This document shows, in pieces, positions 24,256 to 31,139 of a stretch of 39,936 bases of DNA (position 1 is its first letter; every line of letters starts with the position of its first letter). The notes beneath the pieces were generated by a model. The model was given only the letters and a program-made list of their open reading frames with translations, did no database searches and was not told the origin of the DNA. The DNA is taken from NCBI RefSeq assembly GCF_001984055.1, contig NZ_LYVO01000072.1, forward strand, positions 1 through 39,936, read 5' to 3'. This DNA is from Variovorax sp. KK3 (GTDB lineage Bacteria > Pseudomonadota > Gammaproteobacteria > Burkholderiales > Burkholderiaceae_C). Made by a program: the position numbers and the translations under genes.

Positions 24256-24774
24256 ATGGCAAAGATTCAGGCAAGAACGCAGAGCGAAGGCCCCGAGGAC
24301 GGTCTGCGCGAGAAGATGATCGCGATCAACCGCGTCACCAAGGTGGTGAAGGGTGGTCGTATCCTTGGTTTCGCTGCACTGACCGTGGTCGGTGACGGTG
24401 ACGGTCGCGTCGGCATGGGCAAGGGCAAGTCGAAGGAAGTGCCCGCCGCCGTGCAGAAGGCGATGGAAGAAGCGCGCCGCAATTTGATGAAGGTGTCGAT
24501 CAAGAACGGCACGTTGCATCACCGCGTGACGGGCCATCATGGCGCCGCCTCGGTGGTCATGATTCCGGCGCCCAAGGGTACCGGCATCATCGCCGGCGGC
24601 CCGATGCGCGCCGTGTTCGAAGTCATGGGCATCACCGACATCGTGGCCAAGAGCCATGGTTCGTCGAACCCCTACAACATGGTTCGCGCCACGCTGGACG
24701 GCCTGCGCAACTCGACCACGGCGTCCGAAGTCGCGGCCAAGCGTGGCCTGACCGTCGAGCAACTCTTCGCCTGA
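24256..24774 (+). CDS. rpsE: 30S ribosomal protein S5
   Basis: 172 residues. REKMIAINRVTKVVKGGRIL and FAALTVVGDGDGRVGMGKGKSKE form the S5 double-stranded RNA-binding signature, and PAPKGTGIIAGGPMRAVFE is the conserved C-terminal loop. The region affects translational accuracy and bears spectinomycin-resistance sites in other species; no change was assessed here. The Shine-Dalgarno element is weak (ACGAG). Confidence 0.98.
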   Translation: MAKIQARTQSEGPEDGLREKMIAINRVTKVVKGGRILGFAALTVVGDGDGRVGMGKGKSKEVPAAVQKAMEEARRNLMKVSIKNGTLHHRVTGHHGAASVVMIPAPKGTGIIAGGPMRAVFEVMGITDIVAKSHGSSNPYNMVRATLDGLRNSTTASEVAAKRGLTVEQLFA

Positions 24775-24788
24775 CCGGGAGCAGCTTC

Positions 24789-24971
24789 ATGGCACAACAA
24801 CAAACGCTCAAGGTGCAATTGGTCAAAAGCCCGATTGGCACCAAGCAATCGCATCGCGACACCGTGCGCGGGCTGGGTCTGCGCAAAGTCAACAGCGTGA
24901 GCGAGCTGGAAGACACGCCCGCGGTCCGCGGCATGATCAACAAGATCAGCTATCTGGTCAAAGTGCTCTAA
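24789..24971 (+). CDS. rpmD: 50S ribosomal protein L30
   Basis: 60 residues, full length for uL30: LKVQLVKSPIGTKQSHRDTV, GLGLRKVNSVSELEDTPAVR, MINKISYLVKVL. GGGAG lies eight bases before the ATG. It lies between rpsE and rplO as usual. Confidence 0.97.
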   Translation: MAQQQTLKVQLVKSPIGTKQSHRDTVRGLGLRKVNSVSELEDTPAVRGMINKISYLVKVL

Positions 24972-24982
24972 GAGAGACGCAT

Positions 24983-25414
24983 ATGGAACTCAATGGCATC
25001 AAGCCGGCAGATGGCGCCAAGCACGCCAAGCGCCGTGTCGGCCGTGGTATCGGCTCCGGCCTGGGCAAGACCGCAGGCCGCGGTCACAAGGGTCAGAAGT
25101 CGCGCGCGGGTGGCTTCCACAAAGTCGGCTTCGAAGGCGGTCAAATGCCGCTGCAGCGCCGGCTGCCGAAGCGTGGCTTCAAGTCGCAATCGCTCAAGTA
25201 CAACGCCGAAGTGACGCTGACCGCGCTGGAAAAGCTCGGTTTGGGTGAGGTCGACCTGTTGGCTCTCAAGCAAGCGGGGCTCGTTGGGCAGATCGCCAAG
25301 GTCGTGAAGGTCGTCAAGTCGGGCGAGCTGACCAAGGCCGTCAAGCTGACGGGTATCGGCGCAACCGCCGGCGCCAAGGCTGCGATCGAAGCGGCTGGCG
25401 GCAGCGTCGCCTGA
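24983..25414 (+). CDS. rplO: 50S ribosomal protein L15
   Basis: 143 residues. The Gly/Arg/Lys-rich head (HAKRRVGRGIGSGLGKTAGR, GHKGQKSRAG) and the MPLQRRLPKRGFKS block identify uL15. The C-terminal part ends in AKAAIEAAGGSV, as in relatives. GAGAG precedes the ATG. SecY follows after 22 bases, as in most bacteria. Confidence 0.98.
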   Translation: MELNGIKPADGAKHAKRRVGRGIGSGLGKTAGRGHKGQKSRAGGFHKVGFEGGQMPLQRRLPKRGFKSQSLKYNAEVTLTALEKLGLGEVDLLALKQAGLVGQIAKVVKVVKSGELTKAVKLTGIGATAGAKAAIEAAGGSVA

Positions 25415-25436
25415 TCACAAGGGAAAGAAGGTCATA

Positions 25437-26747
25437 GTGGCAACCAACGCGGCGACGCTCGCAAAGACTGGCAAGTTCGGTGACCTCCGTCGCCGACTGG
25501 TCTTTCTGCTGCTCGCTCTCGTGGTCTACCGCATCGGCGCGCACATCCCGGTGCCGGGCATCAACCCGGATCAACTCGCACAGTTGTTCCAGGGACAGCA
25601 GGGCGGCATTCTGAGCCTGTTCAACATGTTCTCGGGCGGTGCGCTGTCGCGCTTCACCGTGTTCGCGTTGGGCATCATGCCGTACATCTCCGCGTCGATC
25701 ATCATGCAACTGATGACCTACGTGGTGCCGACCTTCGAGCAGCTGAAGAAAGAAGGCGAGGCTGGCCGGCGCAAGATCACGCAGTACACCCGCTACGGCA
25801 CGCTTGGCTTGGCGTTGTTCCAGTCCTTCAGCATTGCTGTGGCGCTGGAGTCGTCGGCAGGCTTGGTGATCGCCCCTGGTTTCGGCTTTCGCCTGACCGC
25901 GATGATCAGCCTGACGGCCGGTTCGATGTTCCTGATGTGGCTCGGAGAGCAGATCACCGAGCGAGGCCTGGGTAACGGCATCTCGATCCTGATCTTCGCG
26001 GGTATCGCCGCTGGCCTCCCCAGCGCGATCGGTGGCCTGCTGGAACTGGTTCGTACCGGCGCCATGAACGTGATCGCCGCGCTGTTCATCGTGGCAGTGG
26101 TCATCCTGGTCACCTATTTCGTGGTTTTCGTCGAGCGGGGCCAGCGCAAGATCCTGGTGAACTACGCACGACGGCAGGTGGGCAATAAGGTGTACGGCGG
26201 GCAGTCTTCGCATCTGCCGCTGAAGCTGAATATGGCTGGGGTCATCCCGCCCATCTTCGCTTCGTCGATCATCCTGCTGCCGACAACGGTGGTGAGCTGG
26301 TTCAGCACGGGCGATAGCATGCGCTGGATCAAGGACATCGCGAGCGCGCTGACCCCGGGCCAGCCGATCTACGTGTTGCTCTATGCAGCGGCGATCGTGT
26401 TCTTCTGCTTCTTCTACACGGCGTTGGTGTTCAACAGCCGCGAGACGGCAGATAACTTGAAGAAGAGTGGTGCGTTCATTCCGGGCATTCGTCCGGGTGA
26501 CCAGACCGCCCGCTACATCGACAAGATCCTGGTTCGCCTCACGCTGGCGGGCGCGGTGTATATCACCTTCGTCTGCCTGCTGCCTGAGTTCCTGATCCTC
26601 AAATACAACGTGCCGTTTTATTTTGGCGGCACGTCGTTGCTGATCATCGTGGTGGTCACCATGGACTTCATGGCCCAGGTGCAGAACTACATGATGTCCC
26701 AGCAATATGAATCACTGCTCAAGAAGGCCAACTTCAAGACCTCTTAG
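25437..26747 (+). CDS. secY: Preprotein translocase subunit SecY
   Basis: 436 residues with ten membrane helices, the central pore of the Sec translocon. RLVFLLLALVVYRIGAHIPVPGINP begins the first helix region (given in parts: VYRIGAHIPVPG), GIMPYISASIIMQL is the SecY signature 1, GNGISILIFAGI and YARRQVGNKVYGGQSSHLPL mark the large cytosolic loops contacting SecA and the ribosome, and RPGDQTARYIDKILVRLT the C-terminal loop. The start is GTG at 25437 with AAGAAGG nine bases upstream. It is followed by the infA remnant rather than an intact infA. Confidence 0.97.
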   Translation: MATNAATLAKTGKFGDLRRRLVFLLLALVVYRIGAHIPVPGINPDQLAQLFQGQQGGILSLFNMFSGGALSRFTVFALGIMPYISASIIMQLMTYVVPTFEQLKKEGEAGRRKITQYTRYGTLGLALFQSFSIAVALESSAGLVIAPGFGFRLTAMISLTAGSMFLMWLGEQITERGLGNGISILIFAGIAAGLPSAIGGLLELVRTGAMNVIAALFIVAVVILVTYFVVFVERGQRKILVNYARRQVGNKVYGGQSSHLPLKLNMAGVIPPIFASSIILLPTTVVSWFSTGDSMRWIKDIASALTPGQPIYVLLYAAAIVFFCFFYTALVFNSRETADNLKKSGAFIPGIRPGDQTARYIDKILVRLTLAGAVYITFVCLLPEFLILKYNVPFYFGGTSLLIIVVVTMDFMAQVQNYMMSQQYESLLKKANFKTS

Positions 26748-26761
26748 CAGACGAAGTGAAG

Positions 26762-26830
26762 ATGTCGAAGGACGATGTCATCCAGATGGTTGACTTGGGC
26801 CGGGCTCGCATCGTGTTTAAGGCGAAGTGA
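26762..26830 (+). pseudogene. infA: Remnant of infA (IF-1): in-frame internal deletion leaving 22 codons
   Basis: An open frame ATG...TGA encodes MSKDDVIQM joined to VDLGRARIVFKAK. The first nine residues match the N-terminus of spc-operon IF-1 of betaproteobacteria (family form M-[AS]-K-D-D-V-I-Q-M-Q-G) and the last thirteen match its C-terminus (YDLSRARIVFRAK). About 50 codons covering the OB-fold core, including the GKMR block, are missing, while frame, start and stop are kept. It lies 14 bases after the secY stop and 32 before rpmJ, the classic infA position. It cannot make a working IF-1; another infA copy must exist elsewhere, since IF-1 is essential. Whether the 22-residue frame is translated or only keeps the ribosomes coupled cannot be told. 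Confidence 0.85.
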
Positions 26831-26862
26831 GTCGCCGGGTTGAACAGTTTTAGGAGAGTGAA

Positions 26863-26976
26863 ATGAGAGTTTCGGCTTCGGTCAAGACCATCTGCCGCAA
26901 TTGCAAGATCATCCGCCGCAAAGGTGTCGTGCGCGTGATCTGCACCGACCCGCGCCACAAGCAGCGCCAGGGTTGA
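26863..26976 (+). CDS. rpmJ: 50S ribosomal protein L36
   Basis: 37 residues, too short for most automatic calls. RVSASVKTICRNCKIIRRKG and ICTDPRHKQRQG give the zinc-binding form of bL36 with C11, C14, C27 and H32. AGGAGAG lies before the ATG. It normally follows infA; here it follows the infA remnant by 32 bases. Confidence 0.96.
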   Translation: MRVSASVKTICRNCKIIRRKGVVRVICTDPRHKQRQG

Positions 26977-27001
26977 GCACTACTGATTTAAGAGGACGCA
27001 C

Positions 27002-27367
27002 ATGGCACGTATTGCTGGCATCAACATTCCGCCGCACAAGCACGCCGAGATCGGCCTGACCGCCATCTTCGGCATCGGTCGTACGCGCGCTCGCAAGATT
27101 TGCGAAGCGAGCGGCATCGATTACTCGAAGAAGATCAAGGATCTGACCGACGCCGATCTGGAGAAGATCCGCGACCAGATCGCGCTTTTCACCATCGAAG
27201 GCGACCTGCGCCGCGAGACGACGATGAACATCAAGCGTTTGATGGACATCGGCTGCTACCGCGGCTTCCGTCACCGTCGCGGCCTGCCCATGCGCGGGCA
27301 GCGCACGCGCACCAATGCCCGTACTCGCAAGGGTCCGCGCAAGGCGGCGCAGTCCCTGAAGAAGTAA
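27002..27367 (+). CDS. rpsM: 30S ribosomal protein S13
   Basis: 121 residues. MARIAGINIPPHKHAEIGLT, IFGIGRTRARKICEASGID, and RHRRGLPMRGQRTRTNARTR are uS13 signatures in the head of the small subunit. AGAGGA precedes the ATG. It opens the alpha-operon portion, with only 25 bases between it and rpmJ and no promoter seen between them. Confidence 0.98.
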   Translation: MARIAGINIPPHKHAEIGLTAIFGIGRTRARKICEASGIDYSKKIKDLTDADLEKIRDQIALFTIEGDLRRETTMNIKRLMDIGCYRGFRHRRGLPMRGQRTRTNARTRKGPRKAAQSLKK

Positions 27368-27379
27368 GGATAGACAAGC

Positions 27380-27784
27380 ATGGCTAAAGCTCCTGCCAAC
27401 AACGCCGCACAGCGCGTTCGCAAGAAGGTCCGCAAGAACGTTGCGGACGGCATCGCGCACGTGCACGCTTCGTTCAACAACACGATCATCACGATCACCG
27501 ATCGCCAGGGCAACGCCCTGTCGTGGGCGTCCTCGGGCGGCCAAGGTTTCAAGGGCTCGCGCAAGTCGACGCCTTTCGCTGCTCAGGTCGCATCCGAAGT
27601 GGCGGGTCGTGCTGCGGTCGAACAAGGCATCAAGAACCTCGATGTCGAGATCAAGGGCCCTGGCCCGGGTCGCGAATCGTCGGTGCGTGCGCTGGCCGCG
27701 CTCGGCATCCGGATCAACTCGATCTCGGATGTGACGCCGGTTCCGCACAACGGCTGCCGTCCCCAGAAGCGCCGTCGCATCTGA
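27380..27784 (+). CDS. rpsK: 30S ribosomal protein S11
   Basis: 134 residues. GIAHVHASFNNTIITITDRQ, WASSGGQGFKGSRKSTPFAA and the C-terminal VTPVPHNGCRPQKRRRI identify uS11 of the platform. AAGGA precedes the ATG. A terminator-like hairpin with a long T tract follows 15 bases after its stop. Confidence 0.98.
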   Translation: MAKAPANNAAQRVRKKVRKNVADGIAHVHASFNNTIITITDRQGNALSWASSGGQGFKGSRKSTPFAAQVASEVAGRAAVEQGIKNLDVEIKGPGPGRESSVRALAALGIRINSISDVTPVPHNGCRPQKRRRI

Positions 27785-27799
27785 GGCGAAGTCGCCAGG

Positions 27800-27845
27800 C
27801 GCAGCCAGCTCTTGGGCCGGCTGCGCGTTTTGTTTTTTGTTTTTG
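27800..27845 (+). terminator. Intrinsic-terminator-like hairpin between rpsK and rpsD
   Basis: CGCAGCC (27800-27806) pairs perfectly with GGCTGCG (27819-27825), with a 12-base loop, and is followed within three bases by TTTTGTTTTTTGTTTTT. This is a textbook intrinsic terminator, yet it lies inside the alpha operon, before rpsD, rpoA and rplQ. A small dyad GGCGA-AG-TCGCC (27785-27796) precedes it. Partial termination would lower rpsD-rpoA-rplQ relative to upstream genes unless a promoter or antitermination supplies them. Confidence 0.75.
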
Positions 27846-27881
27846 ACAAGCCCACCGCCGTCGGCTCTCCGCTGATGGCTC

Positions 27882-27899
27882 CCGCAGACGACTCTGCGG
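27882..27899 (+). promoter_or_regulatory. Perfect hairpin in the rpsD leader
   Basis: CCGCAGA and TCTGCGG form a seven-base-pair stem around CGAC, ending 22 bases before the GTG of rpsD. S4 represses its own operon by binding mRNA in E. coli, so a leader hairpin here is a natural candidate for such control, though the structure does not match the enterobacterial pseudoknot that I know. A TTGACA at 27843-27848 has no -10 partner at 17 bases. Confidence 0.4.
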
Positions 27900-27921
27900 C
27901 AGATGAACAAAGGAAGATCAA

Positions 27922-28545
27922 GTGGCACGCTACCTCGGCCCCAAGGCCAAACTCTCCCGCCGCGAAGGCACCGACCTTTTCCTCAAGAGCGCCCGCCGCT
28001 CCATTCAGGACAAGGCGAAGTTCGACTCCAAGCCCGGTCAGCACGGTCGCACCTCCGGCCAACGCACCTCCGATTTCGGACTGCAACTGCGCGAGAAGCA
28101 GAAGGTCAAGCGCATGTACGGCGTGCTCGAGAAGCAATTCCGCCGCTACTTCGAGGAAGCCGATCGTCGCCGTGGCAACACCGGCGCGAACCTGCTGTTC
28201 CTGCTCGAATCGCGGCTGGACAACGTCGTGTACCGCATGGGCTTCGGCTCCACCCGTGCCGAAGCGCGCCAGCTCGTGTCGCACAAGGCGATCACGGTCA
28301 ATGGCCAGTCGGTCAACATCCCGTCGTACCTGGTCAAGACCGGCGACGTGGTCGCGGTGCGCGACAAGTCGAAGAAGCAGAACCGCATCGTCGAGGCGCT
28401 TCAACTGGCCCAGCAAGTCGGCATTCCGGCCTGGGTCGAAGTGAACATCGACAAGGCCGAAGGCACCTTCAAGAAAGTGCCCGATCGCGACGAGTTCGGC
28501 GCCGACATCAATGAGTCGCTGATCGTCGAACTGTACTCGCGCTAA
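27922..28545 (+). CDS. rpsD: 30S ribosomal protein S4
   Basis: 207 residues. MARYLGPKAKLSRREGTDLF, QLREKQKVKRMYGVLEKQF and the S4 RNA-binding domain (LESRLDNVVYRMGFGSTRAE, ARQLVSHKAITVNGQSVNIP) are clear. It nucleates small-subunit assembly. The start is GTG at 27922, supported by AAAGGAAGA ten bases upstream and the family N-terminus. It is separated from rpsK by 137 bases containing a terminator-like hairpin. Confidence 0.97.
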   Translation: MARYLGPKAKLSRREGTDLFLKSARRSIQDKAKFDSKPGQHGRTSGQRTSDFGLQLREKQKVKRMYGVLEKQFRRYFEEADRRRGNTGANLLFLLESRLDNVVYRMGFGSTRAEARQLVSHKAITVNGQSVNIPSYLVKTGDVVAVRDKSKKQNRIVEALQLAQQVGIPAWVEVNIDKAEGTFKKVPDRDEFGADINESLIVELYSR

Positions 28546-28559
28546 GCAGGCGAGAACGA

Positions 28560-28592
28560 CCCGCCGATCGGCGGGCCGAACGTTGATTTTTT
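28560..28592 (+). terminator. Hairpin with T run between rpsD and rpoA
   Basis: CCCGCCGATCGGCGGG (28560-28575) is a perfect palindrome, 15 bases after the rpsD stop, and a T6 run (28587-28592) follows after 11 bases. The gap between stem and T run is too long for an efficient intrinsic terminator. A second dyad CCGCG/CGCGG lies near 28602-28616. Attenuation or mRNA processing upstream of rpoA is possible. Confidence 0.4.
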
Positions 28593-28674
28593 GTTCCCTG
28601 CCGCGATCGCCGCGGCCGGGCACTTCACCAGCCTTACCGGTGTAACGAGCCGGGGGTATTGAGAGGAAGTCTGC

Positions 28675-29664
28675 ATGCAAACCACCCTGTTGAAACCCAA
28701 GACCATTCAGGTCGAGCAACTTGCCGCCAACAAAGCCAAGGTCACGCTCGAGCCTTTCGAGCGCGGCTATGGCCACACGCTCGGCAACGCGCTGCGTCGC
28801 GTACTGCTTTCCTCGATGGTGGGCTACTCTGCCACCGAAGTGACGATCGCCGGCGTGCTGCATGAGTACTCCTCGATCGACGGCGTTCAGGAAGACGTCG
28901 TCAACATCCTGCTCAACCTGAAGGGCGTGGTGTTCAAGCTTCACAACCGCGATGAAGTCACGCTAAGCCTGCGCAAGGATGGCGAAGGTGCGGTGACGGC
29001 TTCCGACATCCAGACGCCTCACGACGTCGAGATCATCAACCCTGATCATGTCATCGCCCATCTGTCGCAAGGTGGCAAGCTCGACATGCAGATCAAGGTC
29101 GAGAAGGGCCGCGGCTATGTGCCCGGCACCATGCGTCGCTATGCAGACGAGCCGACCAAGTCGATCGGACGTATCGTCCTCGACGCGTCTTTCTCGCCGG
29201 TGAAGCGCGTGAGCTACACGGTCGAAAGCGCCCGCGTCGAACAGCGCACCGACCTCGACAAGCTGCTTCTCGAGATCGAGACCAACGGTGCGATCAGCGC
29301 CGAAGACGCCGTGCGCGCCTCGGCCAAGATCCTGGTCGAGCAACTCGCGGTGTTCGCGCAACTGGAAGGGGGTGAACTCGCCGCATTCGACCAGCCTGCG
29401 CCGCGGAGCGCCCAGCAATTCGATCCGATCCTGCTGCGCCCGGTCGACGAGCTCGAACTCACTGTGCGCTCGGCCAATTGCTTGAAGGCCGAGAACATTT
29501 ACTACATCGGTGACCTGATTCAGCGCACCGAGAACGAGCTTCTCAAGACCCCGAATCTGGGTCGCAAGTCGCTCAACGAAATCAAGGAAGTGCTTGCCTC
29601 GCGCGGCCTGACCTTGGGGATGAAGCTCGAAAGCTGGCCGCCGGCTGGTCTCGACAAGAGGTAA
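28675..29664 (+). CDS. rpoA: RNA polymerase alpha subunit
   Basis: 329 residues, normal length. The N-terminal assembly domain (about 1-235) includes LEPFERGYGHTLGNALRRVL and the C-terminal domain (about 250-329) includes RSANCLKAENIYYIGDLIQ, TENELLKTPNLGRKSLNEIK, which contacts UP elements and activators. GAGGAA lies eight bases before the ATG. It follows rpsD by 129 bases with hairpin structure and precedes rplQ by 108. Confidence 0.98.
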   Translation: MQTTLLKPKTIQVEQLAANKAKVTLEPFERGYGHTLGNALRRVLLSSMVGYSATEVTIAGVLHEYSSIDGVQEDVVNILLNLKGVVFKLHNRDEVTLSLRKDGEGAVTASDIQTPHDVEIINPDHVIAHLSQGGKLDMQIKVEKGRGYVPGTMRRYADEPTKSIGRIVLDASFSPVKRVSYTVESARVEQRTDLDKLLLEIETNGAISAEDAVRASAKILVEQLAVFAQLEGGELAAFDQPAPRSAQQFDPILLRPVDELELTVRSANCLKAENIYYIGDLIQRTENELLKTPNLGRKSLNEIKEVLASRGLTLGMKLESWPPAGLDKR

Positions 29665-29673
29665 TCGAGAGGC

Positions 29674-29696
29674 GACGAGCCCGTTCGGGCCTCGTC
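29674..29696 (+). terminator. Hairpin between rpoA and rplQ
   Basis: GACGAG pairs with CTCGTC, with CCCG/CGGG inside around TT and one bulged C, starting nine bases after the rpoA stop. It is followed by CTTCTCATTC, not a true T tract, so it is at best a weak terminator; processing or attenuation are alternatives. Confidence 0.35.
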
Positions 29697-29772
29697 CTTC
29701 TCATTCATTCGTAACTGGTGAACGCGAGGTACCTGACACGGCCCCGCGCATTGATAAGGAAAGGAACTCACC

Positions 29773-30171
29773 ATGCGTCACGGACACGGACTCCGCAAAC
29801 TCAACCGCACCAGCTCGCACCGCCAAGCGATGCTGCAGAACATGATGAATTCGCTCATCGAGCATGAAGCCATCAAGACCACGGTGCCCAAGGCCAAGGA
29901 ACTGCGCCGCGTGATCGAGCCCATGATCACGCTGGCGAAGAAGGATACCGTCGCCAACAAGCGGCTGGCGTTCAATCGGCTGCGCGACCGCGACAGCGTG
30001 GTCAAGCTCTTCGGCGAACTCGGCCCGCGCTATCAAGCTCGGCCGGGCGGCTACACGCGAATCCTGAAGATGGGCTTCCGCGTCGGCGACAACGCCCCGA
30101 TGGCTTTGGTCGAACTGGTGGATCGTCCTGAAATTTCCGATACCCCTGCTGACGAGCAGGGCGAAGAATAA
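29773..30171 (+). CDS. rplQ: 50S ribosomal protein L17
   Basis: 132 residues. MRHGHGLRKLNRTSSHRQAM, LRRVIEPMITLAKKDTVANK, RLGPRYQARPGGYTRILKMG-like block (seen as LGPRYQARPGGYTRILKMGF) identify bL17 at the exit-tunnel rim. A short acidic tail (DTPADEQGEE) ends it. AAGGAAAGG precedes the ATG. Its stop codon overlaps the AT-rich -10 region of the following tRNA gene. Confidence 0.97.
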   Translation: MRHGHGLRKLNRTSSHRQAMLQNMMNSLIEHEAIKTTVPKAKELRRVIEPMITLAKKDTVANKRLAFNRLRDRDSVVKLFGELGPRYQARPGGYTRILKMGFRVGDNAPMALVELVDRPEISDTPADEQGEE

Positions 30172-30173
30172 GC

Positions 30174-30179
30174 TATAAT
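30174..30179 (+). promoter_or_regulatory. -10 box for the initiator tRNA gene
   Basis: A perfect TATAAT starts three bases after the rplQ stop codon and ten bases before the tRNA. No matching -35 hexamer is seen at 17 bases (GACGAG); a hairpin CCTGCT-GACG-AGCAGG occupies 30145-30160 within the end of rplQ. The tRNA may also be read from the ribosomal operon. Confidence 0.55.
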
Positions 30180-30189
30180 ATTCATCTGC

Positions 30190-30266
<77 letters not shown>

Positions 30267-30596
30267 AATTGAAGCGGGACTCACCGCTGATTTGCAAGAC
30301 GCCCACTTTGGTGGGCGTTTTTGTTTTTGCCTCCGGTTGGCATTCAATTGGCGTTTGGTGACCTGGCTCGCGAAGATCGGTGGTTGAGTGGGGCATCTGA
30401 GGATTCGGTCGAGCTTGACGGCTCTTGCTTCCTATCCAGTAGGTAGAAGCTACTCGTTTTGGCCAAACTTTCCCCCAAACCGCGATTCTGTGTGACAAAA
30501 GTCATGGATCGAGCCCCGGTCGGTGCTTAACATTTAGGCCACAAGTTCACGCTCAACCGAGCAAATAAGTCCACGCCTGGCGGAGGCAACAATTTC
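30267..30596. other. 330-base gene-free stretch after the tRNA
   Basis: It holds the tRNA terminator (30300-30328) and, further on, an inverted repeat AGTAG-N7-CTACT at 30438-30454. The rest is less GC-rich than its surroundings. No reading frame, tRNA repeat or clear promoter pair was found. GGAGG at the end serves the hypothetical gene at 30597. Confidence 0.6.
30300..30328 (+). terminator. Strong intrinsic terminator after tRNA-fMet
   Basis: CGCCCAC (30300-30306) and GTGGGCG (30311-30317) form a perfect stem around TTTG, directly followed by TTTTTGTTTTT. It ends the tRNA transcript and any read-through from the ribosomal operon. Confidence 0.93.
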
Positions 30597-30998
30597 ATGA
30601 CTGAGACTTCCATTTCGCGAGAACTCATCGAAAACGCGATGGACGCAGTCCAGAAAGCCGTCGATTCAGTATTCACGAATCAGCCGGCCGTTCCGTTCCA
30701 CTCGAACACCGATCTGCTGGCGCTGGACGAAAAAGAACGCGAAGAAATTCGCCGGGATGAAGCGGCGAATTACCGCGACCGCCCGACGCTATCCGCCCTC
30801 AGTTTTTGTCTTACCTCGGCTATTTCGCTGCTAGCCATTGCTCATTCGCTGATCGACCAGCCGGAAGTCTTGTCGCCGATGGAGCGCGAGGAGCTTTGGA
30901 AGAAGTTGGCCGCAGACACGAAGGTGGCCGGTCGGGCCGCGTACCGGGCGGCGCTGATCCTGTCCGACCCCAACGCCGAGGGCGGCAACCATCCCTAA
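30597..30998 (+). CDS. Hypothetical protein
   Basis: 133 residues, not recognised. The N-terminal 60 residues are acidic and helical (LALDEKEREEIRRDEAANYR); a hydrophobic stretch at about 65-87 (LSALSFCLTSAISLLAIAHS) may be a membrane or buried helix; the C-terminus is a helix with charged residues (EREELWKKLAADTKVAGRAA). A good GGAGG lies seven bases before the ATG, supporting translation. It is alone between the tRNA terminator and the convergent catabolic operon, in a lower-GC pocket, so it may be a later arrival. No signal peptide. Confidence 0.6.
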   Translation: MTETSISRELIENAMDAVQKAVDSVFTNQPAVPFHSNTDLLALDEKEREEIRRDEAANYRDRPTLSALSFCLTSAISLLAIAHSLIDQPEVLSPMEREELWKKLAADTKVAGRAAYRAALILSDPNAEGGNHP

Positions 30999-31064
30999 GG
31001 CGCTGCGCGGTTGTTGAGCGGAATCCAACGCTCCAACACGGCGGAGAGCGGAACTAAAAGCAGA

Positions 31065-31099
31065 GGCCCGAGGCCTCAAAACCTCAAGGTCCGAGGCCT
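31065..31099. repeat. Short direct repeat between two convergent genes
   Basis: GGCCCGAGGCCT (31065-31076) and GGTCCGAGGCCT (31088-31099) are direct copies with one difference, 11 bases apart, in the 141-base gap between the hypothetical gene and the ridA-like gene. Origin unknown. Confidence 0.4.
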
Positions 31100-31139
31100 G
31101 ACGCTCAAGGCCAAAGTCCCAAGCCTCGATCAATCGCAC

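Noticed and set aside
31065..31099. CRISPR-like repeat
   Set aside because: Only two 12-base units 11 bases apart, with no cas genes.
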